A stretch of DNA of 64,000 nt, from contig NZ_FOTP01000002.1 of NCBI RefSeq assembly GCF_900114605.1, forward strand, positions 806,001 through 870,000, in the 5' to 3' direction. The stretch is from Bradyrhizobium sp. NFR13. Its GTDB lineage: Bacteria > Pseudomonadota > Alphaproteobacteria > Rhizobiales > Xanthobacteraceae. Both the position numbers and the translations under genes were made by a program. Of the stretch, positions 52,992 through 61,398 are shown one piece after another. Each line of letters opens with the position of its first letter. Positions within the stretch are counted from its first letter, which is position 1. The notes below the pieces were generated by a model. It was not told the DNA's origin. It saw only the letters and a program-made list of their open reading frames with translations, and ran no database searches.

Positions 52992-54212
52992 ATGGACTCC
53001 CTGATCACCGCCGCAGGACAGGCGCTTGCGGCGGGTGACCCGCTCGGTGCCTTGAAGCGCGTTGCGTTGCGCGATGACCCGCCGGCGCTCGCGCTGCGCG
53101 GGATCGCAATGGCACAGCTCGGCGATTTCGCACGCGCGAAGGATCTCGTAAAACGGGCCGCCCGCGCCTTCGGTGCGAAGGAACCGGTGGCGCGTGCGCG
53201 GTGCATCGTCGCCGAGGCCGAGATTGCGCTTGTCTCGCGCGATCTCCATTGGCCCAGCAAAACTCTCGACGCCGCGCGACGGACGCTCGACGCTCATGGC
53301 GACCGGCTCAATGCCGCCTATGGCGGTTATCTCGACGTCAGGCGTCTTCTGCTCATCGGGCGTCTGGACGAAGCCGAGCGAAAGCTCGGCGCCCTCGATC
53401 CGGCCCCCTTTCCGCCCGCCTTGCGCACGGCTCACGCGCTGGTCGTCATGGGCATTGCGATGCGGCGGCTCCATGCGAGAACCGCACGTACGGCCCTCGC
53501 CGACGCACAGCGCGCCGCACGCCTTGCCGGCATTCCTGCGCTGACGGCCGAAGTCGACAGTGCATCCCGTCTCCTCAACGCCCCCGCAGCGCGCCTGATC
53601 GCGCGCGGTGACGAACGACCGTTACTGCTCGACGAAGTCGAGGAGTTGCAGCATTCGAAAGCCATCGTCATCGATGCCTGCCGGCATGTCGTCCGCCACA
53701 GAAAGATCGAGCTGTCGCTGGCCACGCGCCCGGTTCTGTTTACACTCGCACGCGCGCTTGGCGAGACATGGCCGGCGGACGTCGCGCGGGAGACGCTGCT
53801 GGCACGGGCCTTCCGCGCCCGGCACGCCGATGACTCGCATCGCGCGCGGCTTCGCGTCGAGATGGGACGCCTGCGCAAACTGCTTGCGCCTCTGGCCGAC
53901 GTGAAGGCGACCAGGCATGGCTTCGTGCTGGCGCCGCGCATGGCACGCGAGGTCGTCGTGCTGGCACGGCCCGTCGAGGAAGAACATGCCGCCGTACTCG
54001 CCCTTCTGTCCGATGGCGAAAGCTGGTCGAGTTCGGCGCTCGCGCTGGCACTCGGAGCGAGCCAACGCAGCGTTCAGCGAACGCTCGAAACGCTGGCTGT
54101 CAACAACAAGGTGCAGCCGCTCGGTCGCGGCCGCGCACGCCGCTGGACATCGCCGTCCCTGCCCGGACTCGCGACGATGTTGTTACTCCCGCCGTCGCTG
54201 CCGGATCATTAG
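52992..54212 (+). CDS. Helical-repeat protein with C-terminal winged helix
   Basis: 406 residues. The first 200 are TPR-like helix pairs (ALRGIAMAQLGDFARAKDLV, LLIGRLDEAERKLGAL, MGIAMRRLHARTARTALAD). The C-terminal half has a winged-helix-like region (VARETLLARAFRAR ... RLRVEMGRLRKLLAPLA) and a second one near residue 340 (SSSALALALGASQRSVQRTLETL). It is therefore probably a DNA-binding regulator. It is divergent from DUF899, and similar HTH/TPR genes sit next to DUF899 in Bradyrhizobium-group genomes, which suggests control of that unit. Confidence 0.75.
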   Translation: MDSLITAAGQALAAGDPLGALKRVALRDDPPALALRGIAMAQLGDFARAKDLVKRAARAFGAKEPVARARCIVAEAEIALVSRDLHWPSKTLDAARRTLDAHGDRLNAAYGGYLDVRRLLLIGRLDEAERKLGALDPAPFPPALRTAHALVVMGIAMRRLHARTARTALADAQRAARLAGIPALTAEVDSASRLLNAPAARLIARGDERPLLLDEVEELQHSKAIVIDACRHVVRHRKIELSLATRPVLFTLARALGETWPADVARETLLARAFRARHADDSHRARLRVEMGRLRKLLAPLADVKATRHGFVLAPRMAREVVVLARPVEEEHAAVLALLSDGESWSSSALALALGASQRSVQRTLETLAVNNKVQPLGRGRARRWTSPSLPGLATMLLLPPSLPDH

Positions 54213-54243
54213 GGTTGTCGCCATCGTCACGAGGGAAATGCGC

Positions 54244-54882
54244 ATGAAAACATCGGCAGCAGAAATCATCCGTGAATATGGCCCCTTCGAAGGCGTCGAC
54301 GGCGTGCACGGCGTCACCTATGATGGCCAGCATGTCTGGTTCGCCTCTGGCGACAAGCTCAACGCGCTCGATCCCGCAAGCGGCAAGACGGTGCGCGCTA
54401 TCGACGTCGCTGCCCATGCCGGCACCGCCTTCGACGGCACGCATCTGTTCCAGATCGCCGAGGACCGTATCCAGAAGATCGATCCTCAAACCGGCCGCGT
54501 GCTCGCCACCATCCCAGCGCCCGGCAAGGGCGGCGATTCCGGCATGGCCTGGGCCGAGGGCGCGCTGTGGGTCGGGCAGTATCGCGAGCGCAAGATCCAC
54601 CAGATCGATCCCGACACCGGCAAGATTCTGCGCACCATCGAGAGCAACCGCTTCGTCACCGGCGTCACCTGGGTCGACGGCGAACTCTGGCACGGCACCT
54701 GGGAGAACGACGAGAGCGATGTGAGACGCATCGATCCGCAGACAGGCGAAGCGCTGGAGAAGCTCGCACTACCGGCAGGCAGTGGCGTCTCCGGCCTCGA
54801 GTCCGATGGCGCTGATCAGTTCTTCGCTGGCGGCGGCAAAAGCGGCAAGGTGCGTGCGATCAGGCGACCGAAGCGGAAGTAA
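54244..54882 (+). CDS. Cytoplasmic beta-propeller (glutamine cyclotransferase/Vgb-like)
   Basis: 212 residues from ATG 54244; gagggaa lies 5' at good spacing, and ATG 54238 is too close to it. Propeller blades recur with DP(A/Q/D)(S/T)GK and LWVGQY/LWHGTW wording (LNALDPASGKTVRAI, IQKIDPQTGRVLATI, IHQIDPDTGKILRTI, VRRIDPQTGEALEKL). No signal peptide is seen. Catalytic residues of streptogramin lyase or glutaminyl cyclase are not evident. It lies 31 bases after the HTH protein and may belong to its transcript. Confidence 0.8.
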   Translation: MKTSAAEIIREYGPFEGVDGVHGVTYDGQHVWFASGDKLNALDPASGKTVRAIDVAAHAGTAFDGTHLFQIAEDRIQKIDPQTGRVLATIPAPGKGGDSGMAWAEGALWVGQYRERKIHQIDPDTGKILRTIESNRFVTGVTWVDGELWHGTWENDESDVRRIDPQTGEALEKLALPAGSGVSGLESDGADQFFAGGGKSGKVRAIRRPKRK

Positions 54883-54903
54883 AAAGCAACGAGTGACGCC
54901 ACT

Positions 54904-55503
54904 TCACTTCCTGGTTTGCGGATAGATCGTCTCGCCCTTCTTGAGCATCTCGACAAAGGCTGCGATCCGCTTCTTGCGGCCGGCTTCGGTCTTCATATTG
55001 TGCACCCGAAAGGCCAGCGAGAAGCGGTTCTGCGCACTGAGCTTTGCCAGCATCGCGCGGGCCTTCGGCTCGGCGTCGATGGCCGCCTGTAGGTCGGCGG
55101 GGATTGCCATGTCCTTGCCGCTCGCATAGGCGCGGTCCCAGCGGCCATCGGCCTTCGCCGCCTCGACATGGACGAGGCCGTGCCCGGTCATGCGCTCTTC
55201 CTCAATGAGGCGCGCAATATTGTCGACATTGATCTTGCTCCAGACGCTCTTCTTGCCGCGCGGCGAATAGCGTTGCAGGAAGCTCACATCGTCCAGCCCC
55301 TTGCGGATGCCGTCGATCCAGCCCCAGCACAGCACGACATCGATCGCCTCCTTCGGCGTGATCGATGGGAGGCCGGATTTCAGTTTGTGAATCTTGATCC
55401 AGACCTCGCCGGCCTTGTCGTGGTTCTTGCCGAGCCACTTGTAGAAGGCGTCGGCTGTCTTGAACTCACGCACATTCGCGGGATCGATCTTGACGGGTGC
55501 CAT
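54904..55503 (-). CDS. YdeI/OmpD-associated family protein
   Basis: 199 residues. Conserved blocks: ADAFYKWLGKNHDKAGEVWI (in two parts), ITPKEAIDVVLCWGWIDG, RYSPRGKKSVWSKIN, and a C-terminal KKRIAAFVEMLKKGETIYP of the YdeI type. These small cytosolic proteins of unclear biochemistry are linked to bacteriocin or polymyxin tolerance in enterics. It is convergent with the propeller gene and lies downstream of tenA on the same strand. Confidence 0.87.
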   Translation of the reverse strand: MAPVKIDPANVREFKTADAFYKWLGKNHDKAGEVWIKIHKLKSGLPSITPKEAIDVVLCWGWIDGIRKGLDDVSFLQRYSPRGKKSVWSKINVDNIARLIEEERMTGHGLVHVEAAKADGRWDRAYASGKDMAIPADLQAAIDAEPKARAMLAKLSAQNRFSLAFRVHNMKTEAGRKKRIAAFVEMLKKGETIYPQTRK

Positions 55504-55530
55504 GCTCTGCCCTGCTCCGGCGCGTCGCCG

Positions 55531-56190
55531 TTAGCGCGCCTCCAGCCCCATTTGCCAGAAATCCGCTTCCAGCCTTGAGGCCTGACCAAACAGTTTTGCG
55601 AGCTCCGTGAAACGCCGCTCGGTCATCGCGCGCGCGGCGAGATCGTCGAGATGGCGGCGCGCTTTCATCGCGATGTCCTGATAGGCCTCGCCGGCATATT
55701 CACCGATCCATTCGCGATACGGATGATCGCCAAGCGCGTCGGCACCGTCAGGCGCAAGTTTCTTGCCGATCTCGGCATAACCGATCACGCACGGCGCCAG
55801 CGCCACATGCAGATCGAGCAAATCGCCGGCAGCGCCGCAGTCCAACACGAAGCGCGTATAGGCCACCGTCGCCTGCAGCTCGGGCGCGGCCTCGATATCG
55901 GCGGGCGACAGCCCCCAACGTCCGCACAGTTTTACGTGAAGCTCCATCTCGCCGAGGATGGCCGCAAGCCCACCCTGCGCCGACTTCATGTCATCGAGGG
56001 TGCGGCTCTTGTAGGTCGCCAGCGCATAGGCGCGCGCGAACTGGATCAGGAACAGATAGTCCTGCACCAGATAGGTGCGAAACGCAGGCTCTGGCAGCGT
56101 GCCGGCACCGAGCTGACGGACGAAATCGTGGTCGACATAGCTGGCCCACGCGTCGGACGCGGCGGCTTTGAGGCGATCGAAGATGTCCAT
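55531..56190 (-). CDS. tenA: Thiaminase II / aminopyrimidine aminohydrolase TenA
   Basis: 219 residues from ATG 56190, an all-helical TenA. It hydrolyses aminopyrimidine fragments of thiamine for salvage. The catalytic Cys is in LAPCVIGYAEIG, the active-site Asp/Tyr region is YLVQDYLFLIQFARAYA in two parts, YREWIGEYAGEAY is conserved, and a C-terminal Glu lies in EADFWQMG. No thiamine riboswitch was found upstream and no other thiamine gene is adjacent, so salvage rather than biosynthesis is the likely context. Confidence 0.92.
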   Translation of the reverse strand: MDIFDRLKAAASDAWASYVDHDFVRQLGAGTLPEPAFRTYLVQDYLFLIQFARAYALATYKSRTLDDMKSAQGGLAAILGEMELHVKLCGRWGLSPADIEAAPELQATVAYTRFVLDCGAAGDLLDLHVALAPCVIGYAEIGKKLAPDGADALGDHPYREWIGEYAGEAYQDIAMKARRHLDDLAARAMTERRFTELAKLFGQASRLEADFWQMGLEAR

Positions 56191-56314
56191 GAGGACCAAT
56201 TCAGGTTGTCGGCGAAGGTGCCATCGGCATGCAGCCGAAACCTAACTCACGGGAGCCTGACCGGCAATCGACGACACGAACATCGCGTGCGTGGCTACAT
56301 CCCGACTTGCTTCG

Positions 56315-56536
56315 TTATCCTTGCGCACCCACCTCCGCTTGGCTTCGCCATTTTGCGGCGTGGGGCAGCACGAACATATAGAGGCCACTGAACAACAGCA
56401 GAAACAACGGCAGCAAAGGCGCGTATGTCACCCAGGCTGGAGGCTCGCCAAATCCGCGGACCACGAAATTGGCGACAACCGTGATGGTGAAAGCGAGGGA
56501 CAGCCAGCGGTGAGCCTGTCGAATCCATTTACTCAT
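56315..56536 (-). CDS. Small two-span membrane protein in ArsR-SRPBCC operon
   Basis: 73 residues from ATG 56536 with aaggag upstream. Two membrane helices (LSLAFTITVVANFVV and PLLPLFLLLFSGLYMFVLP). Similar 70-80 residue proteins with a WIRQAHRWLS start occur beside ArsR/SRPBCC pairs in rhizobia. It is the third gene of the unit starting at 57329; the gap to the SRPBCC gene is 62 bases. Confidence 0.7.
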   Translation of the reverse strand: MSKWIRQAHRWLSLAFTITVVANFVVRGFGEPPAWVTYAPLLPLFLLLFSGLYMFVLPHAAKWRSQAEVGAQG

Positions 56537-56598
56537 GACCAAAACAACTCCTTATGATTGTACGGCAAGGCCGTATGTGCGCATCGTGCCGGCCGAGA

Positions 56599-57009
56599 TC
56601 AGTCGAGCCGTTGCAGGAGCTGCTCCATTGCTGCGAAAAATCGCGGCCACCCGAATGTCGCGCCCTGATAGGCCTGCTGCTGATCCGGCCGGAAACCGAT
56701 CTGCTCCATGCGCAGCACAGTTCCGGTGCCTGACGGCGTGAGAGTCCAGGTCACGACGCTCTCGAGACCCATCGCCTCCCACGTGTACGCGAGCCTCCTG
56801 TGCAGCTCGACTTCCGTGACGCGACAGTCGACCGTCCCCCAGTCTGCGCGAAGATCGAACCGATGGCCGATGACGGGCTGGAAATCGCTCTTCATGAGCC
56901 ACTCGGCAATCAGATGTGGCTGTGTGAGCGCGCGCCAGATTTTTTCCGGTGCGTGGCCAAGCTCCCGTTCAACAACGACGGAACGCGTTTCGGATGCTGT
57001 ATTGGTCAA
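56599..57009 (-). CDS. SRPBCC (AHSA1-type) protein
   Basis: 136 residues from TTG 57009, which shares bases with the ArsR stop (TTGA). The AHSA1/START-like fold is shown by VVERELGHAPEKIWRALTQP, HLIAEWLM and a W-rich strand (VVTWTLTPSGTGTVL). In ArsR-SRPBCC operons this protein binds hydrophobic ligands or stress products; the ligand is unknown. gagga upstream supports the TTG start. Confidence 0.87.
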   Translation of the reverse strand: MTNTASETRSVVVERELGHAPEKIWRALTQPHLIAEWLMKSDFQPVIGHRFDLRADWGTVDCRVTEVELHRRLAYTWEAMGLESVVTWTLTPSGTGTVLRMEQIGFRPDQQQAYQGATFGWPRFFAAMEQLLQRLD

Positions 57010-57329
57010 TTATCCATCCTCTTCAGTAGTTGTTCGAGATCGTCGAACCGGCTCTCCCAGAACCCAGCCATCTGGTTCGTCCAGTCGAGCAATGGAGCCA
57101 GCGCCGCAGGCCTGGATCGATAGTGCGTCTGACGCCCCTGATGCCGGTCGAGCACAAGTCCGGCCTGCTTCAACACGCCAAGATGCTTGGAGACAGCCGG
57201 CTGCGAGACCCCGGCTTGCGCGGTCAGAGCCGCGACCGTCTGCTCCCCGTCACGGCATAGCCGCTCGAAGATGGCCCGCCGCGTCGGATCGGCCAGCGTC
57301 TTGAAAAGCGTGTCATAGGTGTCCGGCAT
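57006..57329 (-). CDS. ArsR family helix-turn-helix repressor
   Basis: 107 residues. The winged helix is clear (FKTLADPTRRAIFERLCRDGE in two parts, AQAGVSQPAVSKHLGVLKQAGLV in two parts, RQTHYRS wing). There is no CVC metal site, so this is the non-metal group commonly paired with SRPBCC proteins. A perfect inverted repeat upstream (57349-57369) is the likely operator, implying autoregulation of the three-gene unit. Confidence 0.92.
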   Translation of the reverse strand: MPDTYDTLFKTLADPTRRAIFERLCRDGEQTVAALTAQAGVSQPAVSKHLGVLKQAGLVLDRHQGRQTHYRSRPAALAPLLDWTNQMAGFWESRFDDLEQLLKRMDN

Positions 57330-57332
57330 TGA

Positions 57333-57385
57333 AATCCATAATCCGTCAGTTATCGATCAAATCGATAACCCGTAAGCTATGGATT
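57333..57385. promoter_or_regulatory. Nested inverted repeats upstream of arsR (operator)
   Basis: Inner repeat: gttatcgat (57349-57357) and atcgataac (57361-57369), perfect, with a 3-base spacer. Outer repeat: aatccata (57333-57340) and tatggatt (57378-57385), perfect. They lie 4 to 56 bases upstream of the ArsR start codon, a typical place for autoregulatory ArsR binding. Confidence 0.75.
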
Positions 57386-57450
57386 AGTCAAGCGAGAATG
57401 GGACAGACGGATGCCTGGAATGCGAGCCGGACGTCGGCCGATCAGACGAT

Positions 57451-57795
57451 TTACTTGCCGTCGTCGAGGCTCACCAGCACCGCCGCGTTGGCAATGAGAA
57501 TGCCGTCGCTGCCGCTCTCAGCGGGAATGTCGAGGCCACCCTTGACTGCCGTGACCGTCACGGTGCCGTAAGGCAACTCCTTCGCGACAGCCGATGTGTC
57601 GACGTCATCCGGATTGGGCACGGCGATGGTGACATCGACAAACATGTCGTGCGGCGTCTTGCCGACCATCCGGAAGAAGCCGACGCTGGAATGGCGGATC
57701 GCATCGGAGACCGCGCGTTTCGCAGCCTTGGTGGCATCGCGGCCGTGAACATCGACGCCCATGCCCATCTCGGTGATACAGCGCACCTTTGCCAT
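57451..57795 (-). CDS. Lin0512 family protein
   Basis: 114 residues from ATG 57795 (ggagac upstream). Conserved blocks: CITEMGMGVDVHGRDATKAA in parts, RHSSVGFFR, VDVTIAVPNPDDVD and GYGTVTVTAVKGGL-type (here PYGTVTVTAVKGG). Lin0512 proteins often sit near cyanuric acid, biuret or allophanate metabolism genes, none of which is here. The function is unknown. Confidence 0.88.
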   Translation of the reverse strand: MAKVRCITEMGMGVDVHGRDATKAAKRAVSDAIRHSSVGFFRMVGKTPHDMFVDVTIAVPNPDDVDTSAVAKELPYGTVTVTAVKGGLDIPAESGSDGILIANAAVLVSLDDGK

Positions 57796-57889
57796 CTGTT
57801 GTCGTCTCCACATATTCCCAATTGCATTGCGGCGAACTTAAGCAATCTCCTGCAGCGCGCGCCAGTCCCTTGCCGTCACGTGGATGCTA

Positions 57890-59047
57890 TCAGCGACCGG
57901 CAATGGTGCAGCCTGGCTGTGGCGCGATTGCGCCCAGCCCGCGGACCGGAACGAGTTCGGCCCCCTGCGTTCTGGCGATGAACATGTTCATCGTTGCATA
58001 GTGGTTCGCATCGATGGTGACAGGACCTGTCGGCGACGGGATGGTGATGCCCGCCAGTGCATCGACAATGGCTTCCCTGTCGACCTTCCCTGCTTTCTCG
58101 ATTGCAGCCTTGAGCGCGATCAACGTGTTGTAGTGAGTCATGACATAGTTCGACACCAGCACGTCGTTTCCGGCTGCAGCGCGCACGTTGGCGACGAATG
58201 CCTTCATGGCCGGCGCATCGCTGGTTGCCAGCGACGGCACCACGGTGATCATGTTCTGACCCTTGCCCTTGAAAATGCCGAGATCGATCTCAGACAATCC
58301 CAGGAATGCGACCGTGGTGTCCTTGAACAGGCCCTGATCGTCGGCCTGCCGGATGAAATCCATGCCGTCGCCTTTCAGCGCGAACAGCAGCACTTTCGGC
58401 TTGGCCGCCGCCACCTGTTTGATCAGCGGCGTGAAATCCGTCTCGGTGCCCAGCGTGTATTGCGTTCCGACGATGGTGCCGCCGAGTTTTGCGATCAGCG
58501 GCTTGGCGATATCGAACATCTGATGCGGCCAGACCCGGTCGGCGCCGAGCAGGAAGTACGTGTTGCCGACATCCTCGTTCACATAGGGCAGCAACTGGCC
58601 GAGATCCTGGTTCGGCACCGTACTGAACGAGAAGATATACCGGCTGCATCTGCCGCCTTCGAAATTCGTCGCATAGAGCAGCGGCGTCTTCGTGCTCTCG
58701 GCGAGCGGCGTGACCGCATTGAAGTTGGCCGAGGTGACAGGGCCGACAACCGCAACGACGCCGTTCTCTATCACCGACCGCATCGCGCTCTCGGCGGAGG
58801 CCGGCCGGGTCTTGTCATCGACATAGATGACCTCAAGCGGCCTGCCGAGAATGCCGCCCGCGGCGTTGATCTCCTTCGCAGCGAGATCGAGTCCGAGTTT
58901 TGCCTGCTGGCCATAAAGTTCGACGCCACCGGAGAACGGCAGCACGGCGCCGACGCGGATGGGATCGGCGACCGCCGCTGCGGAGCCTGACACTGCCGAA
59001 CCCAGCAGCAATGCGAATATCACGAAATGTGCGACAGGAAACTTCAT
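57890..59047 (-). CDS. Orphan ABC-type periplasmic binding protein
   Basis: 385 residues with signal peptide (HFVIFALLLGSAVSGSAAAVA). Peripla_BP_6 fold: IRVGAVLPFSGGVELYGQQA in parts, AKEINAAGGILGRPL, VVGPVTSANFNAV, FVANVRAAAG. The relatives carry amides, urea or branched-chain amino acids. No permease or ATPase gene is adjacent, so it either works with a distant transporter or as a sensor input. It lies downstream of a gap containing nothing else. Confidence 0.9.
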   Translation of the reverse strand: MKFPVAHFVIFALLLGSAVSGSAAAVADPIRVGAVLPFSGGVELYGQQAKLGLDLAAKEINAAGGILGRPLEVIYVDDKTRPASAESAMRSVIENGVVAVVGPVTSANFNAVTPLAESTKTPLLYATNFEGGRCSRYIFSFSTVPNQDLGQLLPYVNEDVGNTYFLLGADRVWPHQMFDIAKPLIAKLGGTIVGTQYTLGTETDFTPLIKQVAAAKPKVLLFALKGDGMDFIRQADDQGLFKDTTVAFLGLSEIDLGIFKGKGQNMITVVPSLATSDAPAMKAFVANVRAAAGNDVLVSNYVMTHYNTLIALKAAIEKAGKVDREAIVDALAGITIPSPTGPVTIDANHYATMNMFIARTQGAELVPVRGLGAIAPQPGCTIAGR

Positions 59048-59153
59048 GCACGTTGCTCCGCCCTGCGCCTCGCCATCGGCGAGTCGGAAATCACGGCAAT
59101 GATTGAGCCGGAAACATCGGGAGGTGCAAGAGCCGTTCGCTTATCCAGAGCTC

Positions 59154-59852
59154 TTAAGGCGATGACGGAGCCCGCGGCACCGGGGCAATCGGAAGAGGAC
59201 CCACAGACGCAGGCGCGTCACTCACGGGAGCTCCGATGGTGGGAGCTTCCGTGGCTGGAGCCACCGCCACTGGCGCAATGTCCATCGGCGCCGCCGCGGC
59301 AGCGGCTGGCGGCGCGATGGACACGGGCGCGGCCGGGGCTGGAGCCGCGGTCGGTAGGTTAGCAGTAGGGATGTCAGCCGGAGGCACGTTGCTCGGACGC
59401 GCAGGAGCCGGAGGCGCTGCCGCCCTGTTGATGATCGGCTTGCAGATCATCACGGCTGCCGCCGATGCGATCATCGACGCCATGATCTGCAGGTCCGAGG
59501 GTTGTTTGGGGTCGCTCGCGACCGCGGCGGCTTCCTCGCGCAGTTGGATATTGCAATCGCAATCGGGAATGCCGCTTGCCGGCGTGCATGCGTCATGATG
59601 CATGCAGGCAACATCGAGCGCGTCGATCGGTGACTTGCCCGGCCGCGAGCCGAGGCCGCAATAATTGCCGTGGACCAGATTTGCGCCATTGGTCCGCGGA
59701 TCGAGATTGATCCTGCTGTCACTGGCCGGTTTCTGACTGCGGGGCGCCGCTTCCTGGGCAAGACTTGGCGATGATGCGATGGCGGCCGAACACAGCACCA
59801 CCGCAACGCTGGAACGGCGCAGCCACGAGGCAGCGCGCAAAGGCTTGATCAT
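59154..59852 (-). CDS. Secreted phospholipase A2-like protein with Ala/Pro-rich tail
   Basis: 232 residues. A basic, hydrophobic signal peptide ends near SLA-QE (residue 32). Residues 58-102 hold the PLA2 signature: a calcium-loop-like NYCGLGSRPGKSPIDALD followed by ACMHHDACT, i.e. CxxHDxC with His86-Asp87 and Cys83/Cys89. More Cys (DCDCN) follow. After one helical segment with an IMASMIASAAAVMICK stretch, the last 90 residues are Ala/Pro/Val-rich and repetitive (APVSIAPP, PMDIAPVAVAP). This is inferred to be a secreted lipase or lipid-binding relative; the tail is unusual for PLA2. Confidence 0.75.
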   Translation of the reverse strand: MIKPLRAASWLRRSSVAVVLCSAAIASSPSLAQEAAPRSQKPASDSRINLDPRTNGANLVHGNYCGLGSRPGKSPIDALDVACMHHDACTPASGIPDCDCNIQLREEAAAVASDPKQPSDLQIMASMIASAAAVMICKPIINRAAAPPAPARPSNVPPADIPTANLPTAAPAPAAPVSIAPPAAAAAAPMDIAPVAVAPATEAPTIGAPVSDAPASVGPLPIAPVPRAPSSP

Positions 59853-59957
59853 CGCGTTCAGATCCGCATGGCCCCGACGGGATGTGTCGGCCGCGAAGGA
59901 TACGCGCGACGGCTTCTTAGGTTCCCGATCAGGTTCCCTTTGTGGGAACCCAATCGA

Positions 59958-61214
59958 TCAGCCTTCCGCCATCAGCTCCTTCGCCAGCGCCATATAGGCC
60001 GGCAGCGTCACCGGATCGTTGGCGGCATTGCCGGCGACCGGATGAGACGCATAGCGCGCGATCACCATCTCGGCCTTCGGATCGATATAGAGCCCCTGCC
60101 CGTAGACGCCGCGCGCCATATAGGCGCCGTGTTCATTGTGGGTCACCCACCATTGATTGCGATAGGAGCCACCGGGCAGTGTGACGTAACCGGCGGGCTT
60201 GAACTTCGCGGGATCGGCGCCGCGTTCGATATCCTCGACCACCGCTGCCGGCACGATCTGCCGGCCGTTGAAATGGCCGTGATTGCGCATCACCTCGCCG
60301 AAGCGCGCGAGATCGCGCAGGGTCGTCGACAGTCCGCCACCACCGCTCTCGGTGCCGATGCGGTCGACGTGATAATGCGCGTCTTCCTCCGCACCCATCG
60401 GCTGCCAGATGCGCTCGGAGAGCAGATCGCTCAGCGCCGTGCCGCTGGCGCGCCGGACGATGAAGGCGAGCACGTCAGTGTTGACGGTCTTGTAGGCGAA
60501 GGCCTTGCCGTGCTCGCCCTGCTTCCCCTGCTTGCACAGCAAAGCGAAGATATCGGTCGCGCCCTGATAGTCAGACGGGATCGGCGCCATGCCGTTAGCG
60601 CGGCGCAAGCTCCACACGTCGGAATTCCTGTCGGCATAGACCTCAGTGTATTTCAGCCCGGTGGTCATATCCATGACCTCATGCACGCAGGCATCGCCGA
60701 AGGCCGTGGCCTTCAGCTCCGGCACATAATCGGTGACCGGCGCCTGCGGATCGATCTTGCCTTCCTCGACCAGAATGCCGGCCAGCGTGCCGGTGAAAGA
60801 CTTGGTCACCGACATCGCGATATGCGGCTTGTGTGGCTTCAGCGCGCCGGCATATCGCTCATAAATCAGCTTGCCCTTGTGCAGCACGGCGATGCCGTCA
60901 GCATAGGTCTCGTCGAACATCTTTGCGAAGGTCATCGGCCGGCCATCCATGGTCGTCGATGTCGACCCGCCGATATCGCGCTCCCCGCGCGGCAGCACGG
61001 ATGCGCCACTCGCGCCGCGCCAGACATTCACCGTGGGCACGAGCGAGCGCACATTGCTCCAGGCCCAGCGCAGCTCGGGAAAATTGCGGAACGAGTCGTC
61101 GTGAAAGCGGATGGTCTTGTCCGGCGCCGGCGGAAAGCCCTTCATCCAGCCGAGCGTCTCGGGATCGGTCTCGGCGGCGGTGGGGACTTGGTTCGGTGCA
61201 GGTGCGTCAGACAT
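59958..61214 (-). CDS. Class C-type serine hydrolase (NylB/EstB-like)
   Basis: 418 residues from ATG 61214. The beta-lactamase-fold motif SxxK is SVTK (AMSVTKSFTGTLAG), and the second motif region is YKTVNTDVL, similar to the YxxxNTDVL of 6-aminohexanoate-dimer hydrolase NylB. No signal peptide is seen, so it is cytosolic or loosely exported, unlike true beta-lactamases. It probably acts as an esterase or amidase on unknown small substrates. ATG 61214 is preferred over the longer frame. Confidence 0.88.
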   Translation of the reverse strand: MSDAPAPNQVPTAAETDPETLGWMKGFPPAPDKTIRFHDDSFRNFPELRWAWSNVRSLVPTVNVWRGASGASVLPRGERDIGGSTSTTMDGRPMTFAKMFDETYADGIAVLHKGKLIYERYAGALKPHKPHIAMSVTKSFTGTLAGILVEEGKIDPQAPVTDYVPELKATAFGDACVHEVMDMTTGLKYTEVYADRNSDVWSLRRANGMAPIPSDYQGATDIFALLCKQGKQGEHGKAFAYKTVNTDVLAFIVRRASGTALSDLLSERIWQPMGAEEDAHYHVDRIGTESGGGGLSTTLRDLARFGEVMRNHGHFNGRQIVPAAVVEDIERGADPAKFKPAGYVTLPGGSYRNQWWVTHNEHGAYMARGVYGQGLYIDPKAEMVIARYASHPVAGNAANDPVTLPAYMALAKELMAEG

Positions 61215-61398
61215 GAAGGGGCTCCGGTAAGGCGGCAAGTAAGTTGGTCGTAACATGCGACGCGGCGGGGCACATCAAACACAACAGCCGGGCTGCATTC
61301 GGCAGCTGCATGTCGCAGGCTCACTCAAGGCGGTCGGCCCAGACTGACGCATGTGCCCCGAACACTTCAGCCGACACACAAAACCCGATAATCAGGCC

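Noticed and set aside
56191-56314. Thiamine (TPP) riboswitch upstream of tenA
   Set aside because: The THI-box core sequences (ctgaga and the paired ggaa-type element) are not present in the short leader.
59868-61253. 461-codon + strand frame opposite the serine hydrolase
   Set aside because: Antisense shadow of a gene with clear SxxK and NTDVL motifs; the composition is His/Arg-rich and without a family pattern.
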